Of a DNA stretch of 64,000 nucleotides, positions 25,604-38,800 are shown piece after piece (the first letter of the stretch is position 1; every line of letters begins with the position of its first letter). Made by a program: the position numbers and the translations under genes. Source of the stretch: Petrosia ficiformis. Taxonomy: Eukaryota > Porifera > Demospongiae > Haplosclerida > Petrosiidae. The stretch covers positions 6,890,130-6,954,129 of the forward strand of contig OX345641.1 of NCBI GenBank assembly GCA_947044365.1, given 5' to 3'. The notes under the pieces were generated by a model. The model ran no database searches. It had not been told where the DNA came from and saw only the letters and a list, made by a program, of their open reading frames with translations.

Positions 25604-26400
25604 TCATTGATATGATTCCTGACAATTAGATAATCGGGTTTCAAATGAAGTATCAAATATGATATCCAGAGGAAGATCCTCAACTATATTTCTTTCTAGT
25701 AACATGTTTGATCCCAGTGGATGTACAAGTTTTGACAAATTATTGATTGAGCATTCCAAATCAACACTTAGAATGTTTACTATCTAAAAGATAAGATAAT
25801 AGTAATCATTTATCATAATGTAAATATGCATGTACACCACCTACAGATGTCATGTTAAATGCATGTATGTAGTTTTTGAAATAGAATTGAATTTACAACT
25901 CTTACTGGCCTCAAAATTATATAATTATTATAATAATATTAAATATCACTTACCCATTCACAAGCATCTATTAGTAAAGCATTGACAAGAACACTGGTTG
26001 CTTGTATTGTTTGTGAGCTGGTTTTGTTTACACCTGATTGATTACTGTATGACCCATTCAAACAATTGACTATTTCACCATACTCAATTAACTGTCTAAA
26101 ATCTCCAAAAATGTCCTTTAATTTCTCTATGTCTGAAGTACTTCTATAATTCTGATGATTAAGAGAGCAATGAATGAATTATTGCAGTACATCTGATTGA
26201 TATTTTGGTACTAATGACACACACAATTACATATACAATGAAATTATTACCATTAAGTTTATAGTTACATTGAGACCTCCTTCTAGATTTTCTTGAGTCT
26301 CGTCACTTTGTCTTGTATTACGGAGAGGCAGACAATTTCCTACAGTTGCTACAATGACTAGAAACAGAAGAGAGACAATTATTTTGTAGCTATGCTCCAT
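25604..26400 (-). CDS. Gene A2: small secreted helical protein, three exons
   Basis: Minus-strand exons 26251-26400, 25954-26151 and 25604-25783 are joined by phase-0 introns to give 175 residues, a close paralogue of A1. Exon 2 carries an eight-residue insertion (QSGVNKTS) relative to A1, adding an NKT glycosylation sequon. A G-to-T change makes the stop three codons earlier than in A1 (CAA then TGA, instead of GGA). The signal peptide, DACEW, LECS and LSNC are kept. The TATA box and 5' UTR match A1. Function is unknown; see A1 for the superfamily argument. Confidence 0.85.
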
Positions 26401-26508
26401 CACTAATTTGTAGATATAATAAAAAGGAGAATGCTGAATTTCTTGATATATTTCTTATCTTGTTTTGTTTACTTGCTTTGTTTTGATGTTTTGTTGTGTA
26501 ACAGAACT

Positions 26509-26516
26509 CTTTTATA
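26509..26516 (-). promoter_or_regulatory. TATA box of gene A2
   Basis: TATAAAAG on the minus strand with the same flanks as in A1, about 110 bases before the start codon. Confidence 0.55.
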
Positions 26517-29118
26517 TCCTTCTGGTAGGACTAGAATCTCATACATGCATTCTTTCCATATATCCTGGAGTAACCTTGACAATCCAGGGGGATTCTAAAA
26601 CAAATACTCAACTTCCTGAATACAGTAGCTGAATTGTGATCATATTTAAATCAATGCATTAATTTTGTATGCATAGTTGCATATTTTTAATTATAACTAT
26701 TATATCATTTGATTCTGCATGATGTCCTAGTTTCCTGAATATGTGTTGTAGGAATTAATGAACTGGATCTGATTCTAAGTAATATGATAGTGAAGAATTT
26801 AATTTGATGTGATAAGTAAATATTAAGCTATGCCTATGATGTATCTCCATGGCTACTGCTGATGTATCATGAGAATTCCAAGCCCCTAATACCTGCTGCA
26901 AGTGGCACTTAACTATCCCACTCACCACAACTGTGTTAACATTGCCTCAGGCATTGTCAAATATTATCCATCCTAGCATTGGGGAAAAGTAGTCTCACAT
27001 TTCTCCATCGACGGGTTTTCCTGACAACTCCATGACACTGCTAGGCAGGTTGATACTTGAACTATACAAATTACGAATTATTGTGTCGAAGATGCCATTT
27101 AAGGAGTTCTGCTTTCAGTATGTTATTTATAATTGTATAATTATTAACATGAATACAAAAATGGAAATGTTTACTCTGAAAAAAATGAAAGATCATATAT
27201 AAAAATTATAGGGATTACAAAACTGAAAACGCACACACAATAATTATAGATTTGGATGTATCTTTGGAAATATAATAACTACAAGTATATAACTATATAT
27301 AATAACAGTGTAAGTAAGTGTATAGTTTATAATAATATGTCCTTGCTGTTAGCTACAATGTAAATATAGACTGGTATTTAACCACATAGTCATTGTTTTG
27401 GTTACTATACAAGTCTTTAGCTATCTATAGTTGGGTGTATTTTGGTATTTACATGCATGAGTAGTGAAAACACTCCTTTAAATCAAAACAAAATCAATTT
27501 TCCAAAACACATTTTTCCTGTGTACCTATGCATATACTAATAATTATGTTACATTTTTAATGATCCTTACCAATCACTATGGTAGTGTGGCTATTTTGGT
27601 ATGTGTTCCTAAATAATTAAATTATAATCCATGATTTAGCGTCACTTGTAAGCAAGCAACTGATGTAACAACTTTAAGTCTATTTTTAATTGCATGTTGC
27701 GATTGTAGTAATCGCTAAAAATAGTACATGCTAAAAAATATATTCCGTGATCATTTTAATAGGCACATCATGTGTGGCTCAGAAATTCATGCATGACAAT
27801 CATTATACCAAACATTTTGATTGGTGTTGCATATAGCAATCTGCCTATATGCCTATATGCCTATATTTCATAATCCAAATTGCCTATATGGAGATCCAAT
27901 TCGATATTGTCTGTGTGAAATATATAGTTGTAGTCAACAACTGTTCACACATGGTACAGTGTTAATTATTCTATTGTTCGTGTGTTATACATTCAGCCCA
28001 AAGTATATTGTACATGTAGTTACAGGCATATTCAGTCTTGGTTGCACATATCTTCAGATCGTACTTGTGCAGTTTGACAATAATGTAGTCTGCAAAGCCT
28101 GAAAAATATTGTAATTTTAAATTCATATCCTAATAACCATACAGATATAAATTAATTTTCAGTAAATAGTTGCCAATTATGGAGCTGGATACGTACTGTT
28201 ATATTGGAATTTGAGTAATTACAGATTATTGCAGCTTGCATAACTTATTCCCACTATGTAGGTGATTACGACAGTATATAAAGTTTATTATTCAAATACA
28301 CATTCACTCTTCCTGTTTGCATACTAAAAGATATTGATCACTCACAGGCCAGATGTCCCTCAATACAAGTAGAAATGTTAATATGAATATGGAATTGGAT
28401 ACTGCTATACTGTAACAGAGGTTTAGTATATAGTAACATTTATTATAAATTACTCCAACTTAATCTTGCATAACAAATTCCTGATTATGACAGTATGTAG
28501 AGTTTATTGTTGTAATATACATTCTGTTTACATATCATTGACAGTCCAGATGTTCAACAACAAGACAAGTGGAAATGTTTACATGAATTTTTTCGATTCA
28601 ATAATAATATTCATGGAATGAAAGTGATTTGCATTACTCTTGCTGACCAGACATTGACGAACATCTGGCACTCAAGTGACTGATATGTGAACAGGAACAA
28701 TGTGTAATTGAACAATGGAATCTATATGCTGGTTTGGTAGCTGGGCCGTATCTGGGGAATCCTGCATGATTGGACTAGTTCCCATTTGATCGTAAATGAT
28801 AAATCATTTGAATAAATCACAAGTATTGTACTTTATAATTTTAAGATCCATACAATAAAGTGAGAGCTGTATATATTATAGTTATTGACATTAGGATTAC
28901 CAAGATACCAATTATACAACATTATGATTTTAATAATAACATGTATATAATTTACATGTAGATGTTCTTCTAAAATGTTGTATTTCAAAACTTAGTGCCG
29001 AGTTTAATAAAGCTTTCGCAAAATTTCAACTATTACATGTTAAGATAAGACGTTTTGTAATTTTTTTTATTTACTGCAGTTCACAATTAAAAGTAACTTT
29101 TCACCATAATTGTTACCA

Positions 29119-29323
29119 GTCTTGGTAACCGCCCCCTTTGCATAGAGAGAAAGGGATATGGTATCACACACATCACAGAGTTGTCTCAAAAGAATTTACT
29201 TACTTAACTGTGTATACACAATACGCATGCGGTTTCCCTAAGATTTCTGGGGAAAGGAGACAACTCTATGATGCGTGCCATACTAGACCCCTTCTCTCTA
29301 TGAAAGGGGGTGGGTACCGAGAC
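29119..29323. repeat. Fold-back MITE
   Basis: Inverted arms of about 70 bp: GTCTTGGTAACCGCCCCCTT, then ATAGAGAGAAAGGG and AGAGTTGTCTC on the left; GAGACAACTCT, CCCCTTCTCTCTAT and GGGTACCGAGAC on the right. It lies inside the decayed third unit, where the matching B-upstream DNA would be. Confidence 0.8.
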
Positions 29324-29968
29324 AAATTATTACATTGCTTTTTACTAAGATGACATATCTTTGGCAGGTCATTTTGTTTAATTTAAGCCATAAAGATAAT
29401 AATTGATTACGATTCATATTAGTATTATAAAAATTACATGATAAGTTCGTAAATACATGTATAGGAATTGCAAAACTATTACCATCAGATTATGAAACGC
29501 AATCAACCACATTATGAATGCATCGATCTCTGTTGAATTTGGAAATAATGTTTTACTCCCATGTATAATTATAATTATATATTATTATACAGTTGAATTG
29601 TGGTATACTCAACTAGTATTACAATCAACTGTTTATATAACATGAACTATTCACTATGAAGTGATTTATCTCGGTTGATATACTGCAAAAACAAAACAGT
29701 TAATATAAATAGGTTTGTTGCAAGTATTTAGCACTTAGTTGTCTATTCTGAATACATACATCTAATGCCCCATAGCTAATTATAATCGTCAATATTTCCA
29801 CATATACAGTAATAAATTATTTGAAGCAGTATAATTTTAGGGTGCTGTCTATATTTATATTTCATGCCTATAATTTCACTACTAAAGTACATGTAATAGT
29901 ATCTGGCCATCAAAAGGTTTAGCACCCACAACATCCTCTATGACATTATTAGTATTACCATTACTTAG

Positions 29969-30254
29969 TCCAATATCACAATATCATCTGGGATTGATCC
30001 CCACATGTCCTGTGGTCCAATATCACAATATCATCTGGGATTGATCCCCACATGTCCTGTGGTCCAATATCACAATATCATCTGGGATTGATCCCCACAT
30101 GTCCTGTGGTCCAATATCACAATATCATCTGGGATTGATCCCCACATGTCCTGTGGTCCAATATCACAATATCATCTGGGATTGATCCCCACATGTCCTG
30201 TGGTCCAATATCACAATATCATCTGGGATTGATCCTCACGTCCTGTGCTCCACT
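29969..30254. repeat. 47-bp minisatellite
   Basis: Six tandem copies of a 47-bp unit (core CCAATATCACAATATCATCT followed by GGGATTGATCCCCACATGTC). A seventh, separate copy is at about 30320, within a higher-order repeat that also includes TGCTCCACTGTTCAAT and CATGTATTAATTATT. Confidence 0.9.
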
Positions 30255-31009
30255 GTTCAATATACATGTATATATATATATATATCATGTATTAATTATT
30301 ATTATATAACCATTACTTAGTCCAATATCACAATATCATCTGGGATTTATCCCCACATGTCCTGTGCTCCACTGTTCAATGTATATGTATATATATATCA
30401 TGTATTAATTATTACTATTACCATTACTTAGTCCAATATCATTAATGTACATGTACATGTCATCATTTAATATCGTAATAAAAGTTTATTTACTTTTTCT
30501 GCTATTAATGAGATCACACAGACAAATTGTCTATCGTTAGTGAAATTATTGTTATAATAATGTAATTTCCTGGGAATAGACATGATGTATCAATATTCCC
30601 TAGGTTCAGTTATCATAATAGGAATTAAGTTTATTATTGCCAAGTGTCTGTAGTGTAATGATTTGTAATGGTTCATAGAAATGATACATCCAGTTGATAA
30701 TGCATTAATTGGAGGCTCCTCCCTGATTTCAATATTTATACCTAGTACATGTATCTACATATTGTCCCTTGTGTAAACTTACCTTTCACTTCACTTGTAT
30801 TATGTCAACAACTAATGTAATCAAAGGATTCCAGCTCTTTCTTCATATTATAGTAGCTATACCAGACTAACCTTCTTATGCTAATGGCACCAATACCCTA
30901 ACAAAGTATCACCCATCCATGCCAGACTCCACCTCTTTTGTTTAGCTGGGAAGACTAAAACAATCTTTTACAGCACTCTTGACTCCAGAGTTTTTTGATT
31001 TGTTTTGAA

Positions 31010-31205
31010 GCATGGGCCAAATTGGCTCAACAATGGTTAGTATGCACCATTGGTAGTACATCTTCATTCTTGAGCCAATTAACAAAGAGTTAATGCTGTT
31101 AGTGACAATATAATCATAATTTGCTATGCCATCTGACCCAAAGAGAGAATTTGCTGTACCAAATAAGGTCTTTGGGCCAATGGTGCACTATATTACTTTA
31201 TCAAA
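31010..31205. repeat. MITE-like repeat, family with 45205-45400
   Basis: Inverted termini carry TTGAGCCAATT and TTGGGCCAATGGTGCACTA. The internal motifs GAGTTAATGCTGTTAGTGAC and CCATCTGACCCAAAGAGAGA recur inverted at 45205-45400, and partly at about 36600-36680. Confidence 0.6.
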
Positions 31206-31601
31206 AACAATGACTGAATTGTATGTATTAGACAAAGTTGAGCGTGTTAATTATCAATAATTATGTACAAAAAACCCATCAAATTATAAAGTATAATTAA
31301 AAAAAAAGATTTACCATCCCCCACACAAATTAAAATAGCGACCATTAATATTAATATAATGATTATAGTAATTACTTCATTTTCTACAAATAGTCATAAT
31401 TTTTAATAATTTAGTTAACTTTGTATTGCAAAAGTTTGATGGAAAAAAGCTTGTATATTATTTCGTGGTATCATGACTTTCTGTCCTGTTAATGAGGGAG
31501 AAAGAGAGAGAAAGAGTTAGTTTTTATTATGATAAAGATGAAGGTTAGAAAACAACATGTGAAGCACCGTCAGCAAAAAATGAAGATTTGCACTAGTTGC
31601 T

Positions 31602-31840
31602 TGAGTTAACTATAACTAAAACCCCTTTTAGTAAGGTATCGCGACTTTTAGTTAGCTAAACTATAACTAAATTACAAGTCCATCGAAATAAATATAAATA
31701 AATAAAATGGCCAATAATGGGCAATTTTATTTAGTTAACTAAAACTCTTTTGGTAAGCCTGATGTTATATAGGCCTTTAACTAGTCATACTGTAGCTATA
31801 ACTAAAAGTGCTCATTATTGTCAAACTAAACACACACTGT
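31602..31840. repeat. MITE-2 family copy
   Basis: Carries TTAACTATAACTAAAACCCC, TAAGGTATCGCGACTTTTAG and ATAACTAAAAGTGCTCATTA, as in the other MITE-2 copies. Termini are degraded. Confidence 0.6.
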
Positions 31841-32373
31841 TACTTTGATTGGCTAGCTTTCAAAATTACATACATGTACTAACTAACTAGTCTTGTTCCT
31901 TTGCTAGCATCTAGCATCGTTGAAATAGGAGAGAAGCAGCAAGCAACATAGCAGCAACTTACTGAAATATACCCACAATAATGAACACATATTTAGATTA
32001 TAAAAGGGCACACGAAACAATGAAGCACACATAACAGCAAACTACAAAGGGAGAAATTTAGCTTCAAAGGTAAGCTGAACAAACGAAGTTTCAAACCTTC
32101 TTCCCAGCCATGGTTAGTATGTAGCTTTGTATATGTACTTTGTTATACCACAGTGTGTGGGCGATCGCCATGGAAACCTTTGATGCACCACGGGAGATAT
32201 ATGCCCATTACATGCCTGTAGACAGGGAGACTAGCCAGTAATCGCACATGTATATATTTTCATAGTTTTTACAGTAAATACTAATTGGGATATTACTATG
32301 GTTTCTATTTGACAACAGTGATGTCGTGATGTAATTGCATACTTTTGTGTTTCCATGGTATAAAATATGTATA

Positions 32374-32735
32374 GCCCTGTTTGGAGGCAGTTATTGGAGA
32401 TAATTGTCTCAGGATACCCCCATGCATGGAAGGACATTTTTTCTTTTTACAAATCTGTGTCCACACATTGTTCAACCATGATTAAAGGGTGAAATAGTAT
32501 AGGATATACTAATATTTAACCAGCATATAGGATATATTAATATTTTAACAGCACTTGAGATAATTGTCTCAGGCTACGCCTTTGACCAATTATCTCAAGG
32601 ATACACGTTATATGCCCATAACTGCCTCCAACCAGGGCTATATCCTATACTAATATTTAACCCTTTAATCATGGTTGAAGAATGCATGAACACAGATTTG
32701 TAAAAAGGAAAAAATGTCACATGGAGTTTGAAACT
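32374..32735. repeat. Large palindromic repeat
   Basis: The block containing TGGAGGCAGTTATTGG and ACAAATCTGTGT and the later block containing AACACAGATTTGTAAAAAGG are inverted copies around about 32545. The adjoining 32130-32370 sequence recurs near 57095-57375, so this is a dispersed family. Confidence 0.7.
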
Positions 32736-32850
32736 GCACCCAGTCCAATATCTAGGCTATACAACATATTTACATCTTACTGAAATGTTAATTTACATAA
32801 TTCATTGTTAATTGATTAGGTAATCATCCGACAAGTGTGGGGATTTTAAA

Positions 32851-35800
32851 CTACGTACAAACCTTCTTAGAATTAGTTCCACTCCCAGTGGATGACGAAC
32901 TAGAGATGGGAGTAGGAGGAGGTGAAGGATCATCCTCTTCTTGTCTTTTTTCATAGTGATCAAAATCATCAAAAATAGAAGTTGTATGATGAAACGAATG
33001 AATAACCTTCACAACTAGTTTACCCTTTTCAGGGGGTACCTCCTGAGTGTCTCGTGAATTTGTCACCGGTTTATTTTCATTGTTCTCCAATCGAATATGT
33101 CTGAGTTGATTATTAGGCACATCTTTGACATATATCCATTTGATATCAAATTTCCCTTTCCACTTGTCTTGTGTCCAAATTCCTGTTTCATTACCAAGAT
33201 CAACTTCGGATATCATTTCAGCGACTCCACAAAAATGTCCACTTCCATTAACACTGAAAAACAAATATACATGACCTCCCTTACCCCTCTGCTCTTTGAA
33301 AGCAGAATCAAGTCGGCGGTTACCATGTTCTGTACTACACCAAACATTATATTTTATAGAACGATGGACATCGTCCTCGGCATAACTCTTAATAACGAAG
33401 AAGCGAGCACTATTCAAATTCATTGTCATTTCACTTGGATTGTAACTATTTTCGGACCTCAATTTGCTTACAACATCAGAAACCTTTGGAGAGTTCCCTG
33501 AACTTCCATTAGGGCTCTGTTTTGTCACTACCCTTCGTGGACCACGTCCAGTCTGATTGCCTCCAGAAACAATCATTGCCGACGTAATATTTTGTGGATT
33601 ACGCCCCGGTCCAACCCCAGGCTGGTTACCACGAGGAGGGAACCCTGATTTTTTACCGCCGTCGTGTGAATCAGTATTCGAAGGTTGTGTGACTTTTGAA
33701 GGTGGGGGACGAGGTTTAGCTGGTTGGCTAGCAATGGCTGCCCAGCTCTTCGGTTTATTATCTTGAGGGGTTGGAACTAAAGGCGGAGTTATCACAGTAT
33801 CAACCTGGTCACCTGTAACAGGATTACCGGGTATTAAAGTCGGGGTTCCTAATGCTGGTAGAAGACTATGCATGGATCCATTTAAAGACATACCACTAAA
33901 ACTTTGTCCAATTGTTCCCATGGGATCTAAAGTACTGGCTAGGGATCCATCAATACCTAATCCAGACCCTGTAACCATCTGGGTCTGGTCGATTGGAACA
34001 GGGCTTAATAGCCAACTACTGTTCATCATAAGAGGATCCTGACCCCAAACATTCATATCAGTACTTGGAAAGAAAAACTGGTTCTGAGGTGTGATTATAC
34101 TGGGTCCAGTGTAACCAAAACTGTTCAACATATTGGGATCAAAAGTAGGAGTCCAAGACCCATCTCCTGCTGAAGGGAACGGAGAGAATGTGTGGAGTCC
34201 TAGACCAGCAGACGGGTGACCAAGTCCGGCATATGTCATAGGGTCGGGATGACTTCCAGGGATGATAGAGGAAGTAGTGTGTGTGTTTGTGTCGTGAAAG
34301 TCTGATGTGGATGAATATACTTGACCATTCTTGAGATGAAAAGAAAATAAATGAGAAAGAAATTAAAATACAATACAGTGGAACCTCTCTATTCCGGACA
34401 CCCTTGGGACAAATAAAAGTGTCCTGATTACAGGGGTGTCCTCATTTCAGAGTTGAATTTATATTATAACCCATAGTTTGGGACAGTTTTAATTGTCCTT
34501 AATACAGAGGTGTCCTCATTTCAGGGTGTCCTGAGTAGAGGGGTTTCACTGTATTTACATGTACATGTATATATGACCTATAATATTCGAAAGAGATCTT
34601 GTCTAGTAAAATATAATTTACAATCAAATACAGTACTTGATACATGTATGTGATACTGTGTGTCATGTACAGGTTGAGGTGGGTGGTATACTGGTATTTT
34701 AGTGAAAATTCTATATTTTTTCTTATACATGTACATGTATCACGGTATGGTATTACAAAATTTTCAATACCGAAATATTAAAATACACAGTTAATACTTT
34801 GTGCTACGCCCATACTTTTGATCACATGGGCTGGTGAAATAGTGCTTTAGCAGTGTGCTTAGTCTTGTCTAGGTAGCAATTGAGTTAGAAAAGAAAGTAG
34901 AGATCTATTTTTCAACAGAAGATGCTACATCTTTATTTGTATGCTAATGAGTGTTACTACTGCAGTATAAATAAATATAAATACCAGGGTTCTCGCCAGA
35001 AGTTTCAAATAGAAGGGTGCAAAATAATTAAATTAATATTCATTATAGATTATTCATGAATTATTAATTTTACGTAGCCACACCCATCGCATACACGTGT
35101 ATAAGAATGCCTCCTACAAAGAAGGCAAAGGGTCAGGTCTCTTCTTTGTTACCAGTTATCAGCATTATCATTATTATGTTATCACCATCATAATTATTAT
35201 CATTATCTCAGTATCATTATTAGATTTCTTTATAAAAGAAATTTAAAGAAGGGTGCAAAATTAATTATGGGTGAGCTAAGAAGGGTGCTAGCAGGTAATA
35301 GAAGGGCACAGCACCCTACTACATGTATAGGAGCCTAGTGAGAACCCTGATAAATACATGTATAACATTTTGTTCACTTTGTAGTAGTCTGAACGAGTTG
35401 TTCACTTTGTACTACAGTACAGTTTTACATACATGTACATGTACATGTAGATCTGGTATTGTAGTAGTCTGAACGAGTTGTTTGTTGCATTTCAGGCACT
35501 GTTTAATACCTACAAAATGTTCAGGATGTCACCAATTGTATAACACATGGTATTTACATGTACATGCATGTAGTCATATTGCTATATTCTATATTAAAAT
35601 ACCATGGTACTACAACTGTACATGTACATGTATATTAGCCAATACAAGGGCTAGGCAATAGTGTGACTATTGTTATCGTCAGTGTTACTACCATAACAAT
35701 GATAGCTAAGAGCTACTATTGTGATAGTGGACATGTGGTTACGAGCATGTGCATTTGACATTGTCTTGCCTCGAAAAACCTACAACCACATGCAAAAACG

Positions 35801-38800
35801 TGAAGATGACAAGGAATATTTCGGTGAGATTGATCTTGACAAAGAGCTGGCTATTGGAGGGCTCTAAGAGTGGAGTACATGTATGAACTCTCCCACAAGT
35901 AGAAAATACTCAAATATGTATCCAAATTTTAGATTCACTATCATGATAGTATTCACTATCATTGAAGTTTCTATTAAATATCGCGATAGTTAAAAATTTC
36001 ACTATCGCCCAGGTCTAGCCAATACCACCCACTTCTATGACTGTATATGTACATGTATACAGTGGTGTGGAAACAGCCAGTCATGCAGGACATTGTCCGA
36101 CAAATCTAGTGAATGTCTGGTAAATTGAATCTGAACTTTATACAAAGTATATGGGGAGCAGGACAAGAGTGGTGAAAATAGGTCAAAATGTCCGGTAGTT
36201 GGCTCACTATTTCCACACACCTGCATATAAGGTAATGTTTAAACGTCTATAGAACTAAAATTATGTAATATAAAGCATCAAGGTACATGTAACGTGGTGT
36301 CATACAATATTATAAATGATTATAACCAGTTAGAGTATCTTAATTGCTTTGATATAGATGTACGTGACTTAATTTAAGGGAAGGGACACTTTCCCATTAA
36401 GTTATATTGTGTTGCCATGGTAACATCCTCATTACATACATGTACTTACTGTAGGTCCATTCAATGTTGGATTTGTGGGCGAGGTTGATGAGGATGGCGT
36501 TCCATTTTCATCACCAGGTGCTTTTGTAGACCCTATGGTTCAATAATGTACATGTATAAACAGTGTTATTAATGTACATAGCGTGACACATTATATAGAA
36601 TACCATTGGCCCTTATTTGACACTACACAGTTCTCTCTTTAGGCCAGATGGCACAGTTAATTATATGTATTATCGCTTCAAAAGGTACCAATAACTCGGA
36701 ACACATTGTATGTAATAATATACATGTACATTGTACATAAAAATTCATGTGCCTAGCATGCTAGCAAAAGGCGTAGAAACAATTAAAAAATACAACAAAC
36801 AAACAGCCACAATGGCTTAGAAAATTCATAAAACACAGCCACAAAGGGCTTAGAAAATATTAAAGCAGCCACTCTGGCTTAGAAAAATAGCAATCAGCCA
36901 CAACATATACAATGTACATGTATGTCCCAAAAAATAGTATTGTACATGTATATTGGCCCAAAGATCACAATACATGAAAACCCCACTAATCAATTACATG
37001 TATGTTTGTAAAGGAAGGCACCTAATTTGGTAACTAGGAAGAGCATTAACTAGTCTTCCTGGATACCACATTCATTAGCTTCGTGTTGAAAATAGCCAAA
37101 TAGCGAAGTGAACGTTTGTTAAGATTATTCTGCCAATGAAAACTGTATTATAAATTGTGAATGGCATCTTAAAATCATTTATTGTATGAGGTCAACCAAC
37201 TTCAACTCAAACCATGTCACTGTCAATTCAATTGTAATTAATGGATGGATGAATGGATGGACAGATGAATATCAGTGTTGTTTTAGTTAACTATAGTCTG
37301 TTCACATTCATGATGTCCTCAAAATTATGATGTGATGACTTTATATGTACTATAGTATATAGTTTAATGTCTTAAGGTTAATACATTATACCATAACAGT
37401 AATGAAGCTGAAATTTGACATACATGTACACAAAAAAAAAACAGGAAGGATAATTATATGAAAATGGTACAGGTAAAAAGATTGTTGATCATTTCAAACT
37501 AAAGTTATGAGCATTTTTCTGAGTACAAGGTGAACGTGAATGGCCTTCACATAACTAACCCCCTTTTAGTCAGACATTGTGATGTGATATTTCATGCATG
37601 ATTATGTCACAACATATGATATACCATTATATCATTATACGTACCATTATATCATTATACGTACCATTATATCATGGCAGCACTACTTACAAGTATATTT
37701 TAATAGTTACTTAACAAATATTTCGTTTTATTTCTCCTCAGAGTGTTATTTATAAAAATGGCTAATAATTGGCAATTTTATTTACTTAATACAATACTAT
37801 AAATATGATTCATAGGATACAGTATCGTGGTATTTAGGTCAGACATGGGTTCAAGCACTTTAGAAAGTGCTCAAGTACAAGTGCAACCACTTTACAATAT
37901 GTCAAGTACAAGCACTTTATTTTTGAAGTCCTCAAGTCCAAGCACAAGTACCCTCATGAAGTACAATGTACATGTACTTAAGTACATTTAAACACATGAC
38001 TCCTTTAATCAACACTTTCTATTAATCACACTCAATAACTATTACATACAGACTGTCGTGGGTTCAAATCCCCCGAGGCAACTCATTTTCATTTTTTCAT
38101 TGCCTCAGGTGTCTGTCTTTCTTTCTTTCTTTCTTTCTCTTTCTTTCCATCTCAAGTGTCATCATGTACATTTTAGCTGCTCAAATGTTTTGTCTGTTAG
38201 TTGGCATCACTCAGGTGAGAACACCATGCCAGCAATACTAAGTAGCTCCTCTATTGGAGCAGAAGATGAAGGTACACCAAGTGCTTGATCAGCACTTGTC
38301 ACACAACCACTGATTAAGCACAAGCACTTCAAAATTATTTCTAGTGGACTCAAGTGCTTGAACTCATGTCTGATTTAAACGAGAAGAGATGGCTGTTTGG
38401 TTAGCGATAGTAAGGTATCAAGGCTAGTCTGTTGTAAGATATACATGTACACATGAGTGCACATAAGTTAGTAAAATATTTCACAATTAAATTAGTCTGT
38501 AATAACTAACTAAAATGAAAATTGGCCAATAACGGGCACTTTTAGTTAAAACCCTTTTAGCAAGCCCAATATTATTTTGGTTATAACTAAAGTAAACTTT
38601 TAAGACATGCTATAACTATAACTCGCTATTTTCATACTAAAACAACACTAATACATGTACATGTATATACATGTACATGGTTCTTACCTGTTTGATTGGT
38701 CCCTGGTAACTACATTGTGATACGAGAGAGAAAAGAAACTTAATATACATGTACATGTAAATACATGTATTAATAAATATACATGTTTAAGAGATACACA

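Larger units (their letters stand above)
26620..32850. other. Decayed third duplication unit and intergenic DNA
   Basis: From 26620 the sequence starts like 1 and 9727 (CAGTAGCTGAATTGTG) and keeps blocks of that unit, for example 30505-30700 matching 1765-1975. The order is rearranged and no B-type exon was found. It also contains several repeats, listed separately. I see no supported gene here. Confidence 0.55.

Noticed and set aside
27821..28102. 93-codon plus-strand ORF with hydrophobic stretches
   Set aside because: It lies in a decayed duplicate, has no supporting splice sites, no counterpart in the other copies and no recognisable domain.
29969..30254. Regular 47-bp direct repeats resembling a CRISPR array
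   Set aside because: There are no unique spacers; units are contiguous, and the genome is clearly eukaryotic.
33097..33766. Plus-strand ORFs of 134 and 69 codons
   Set aside because: Antisense shadows of the YTHDF YTH domain and linker.
38040..38075. Possible tRNA gene at GGGTTCAAATCCCCCGAGG
   Set aside because: Only the T-arm-like part is present; no matching D-arm or acceptor stem upstream, and it lies inside an inverted-repeat element.
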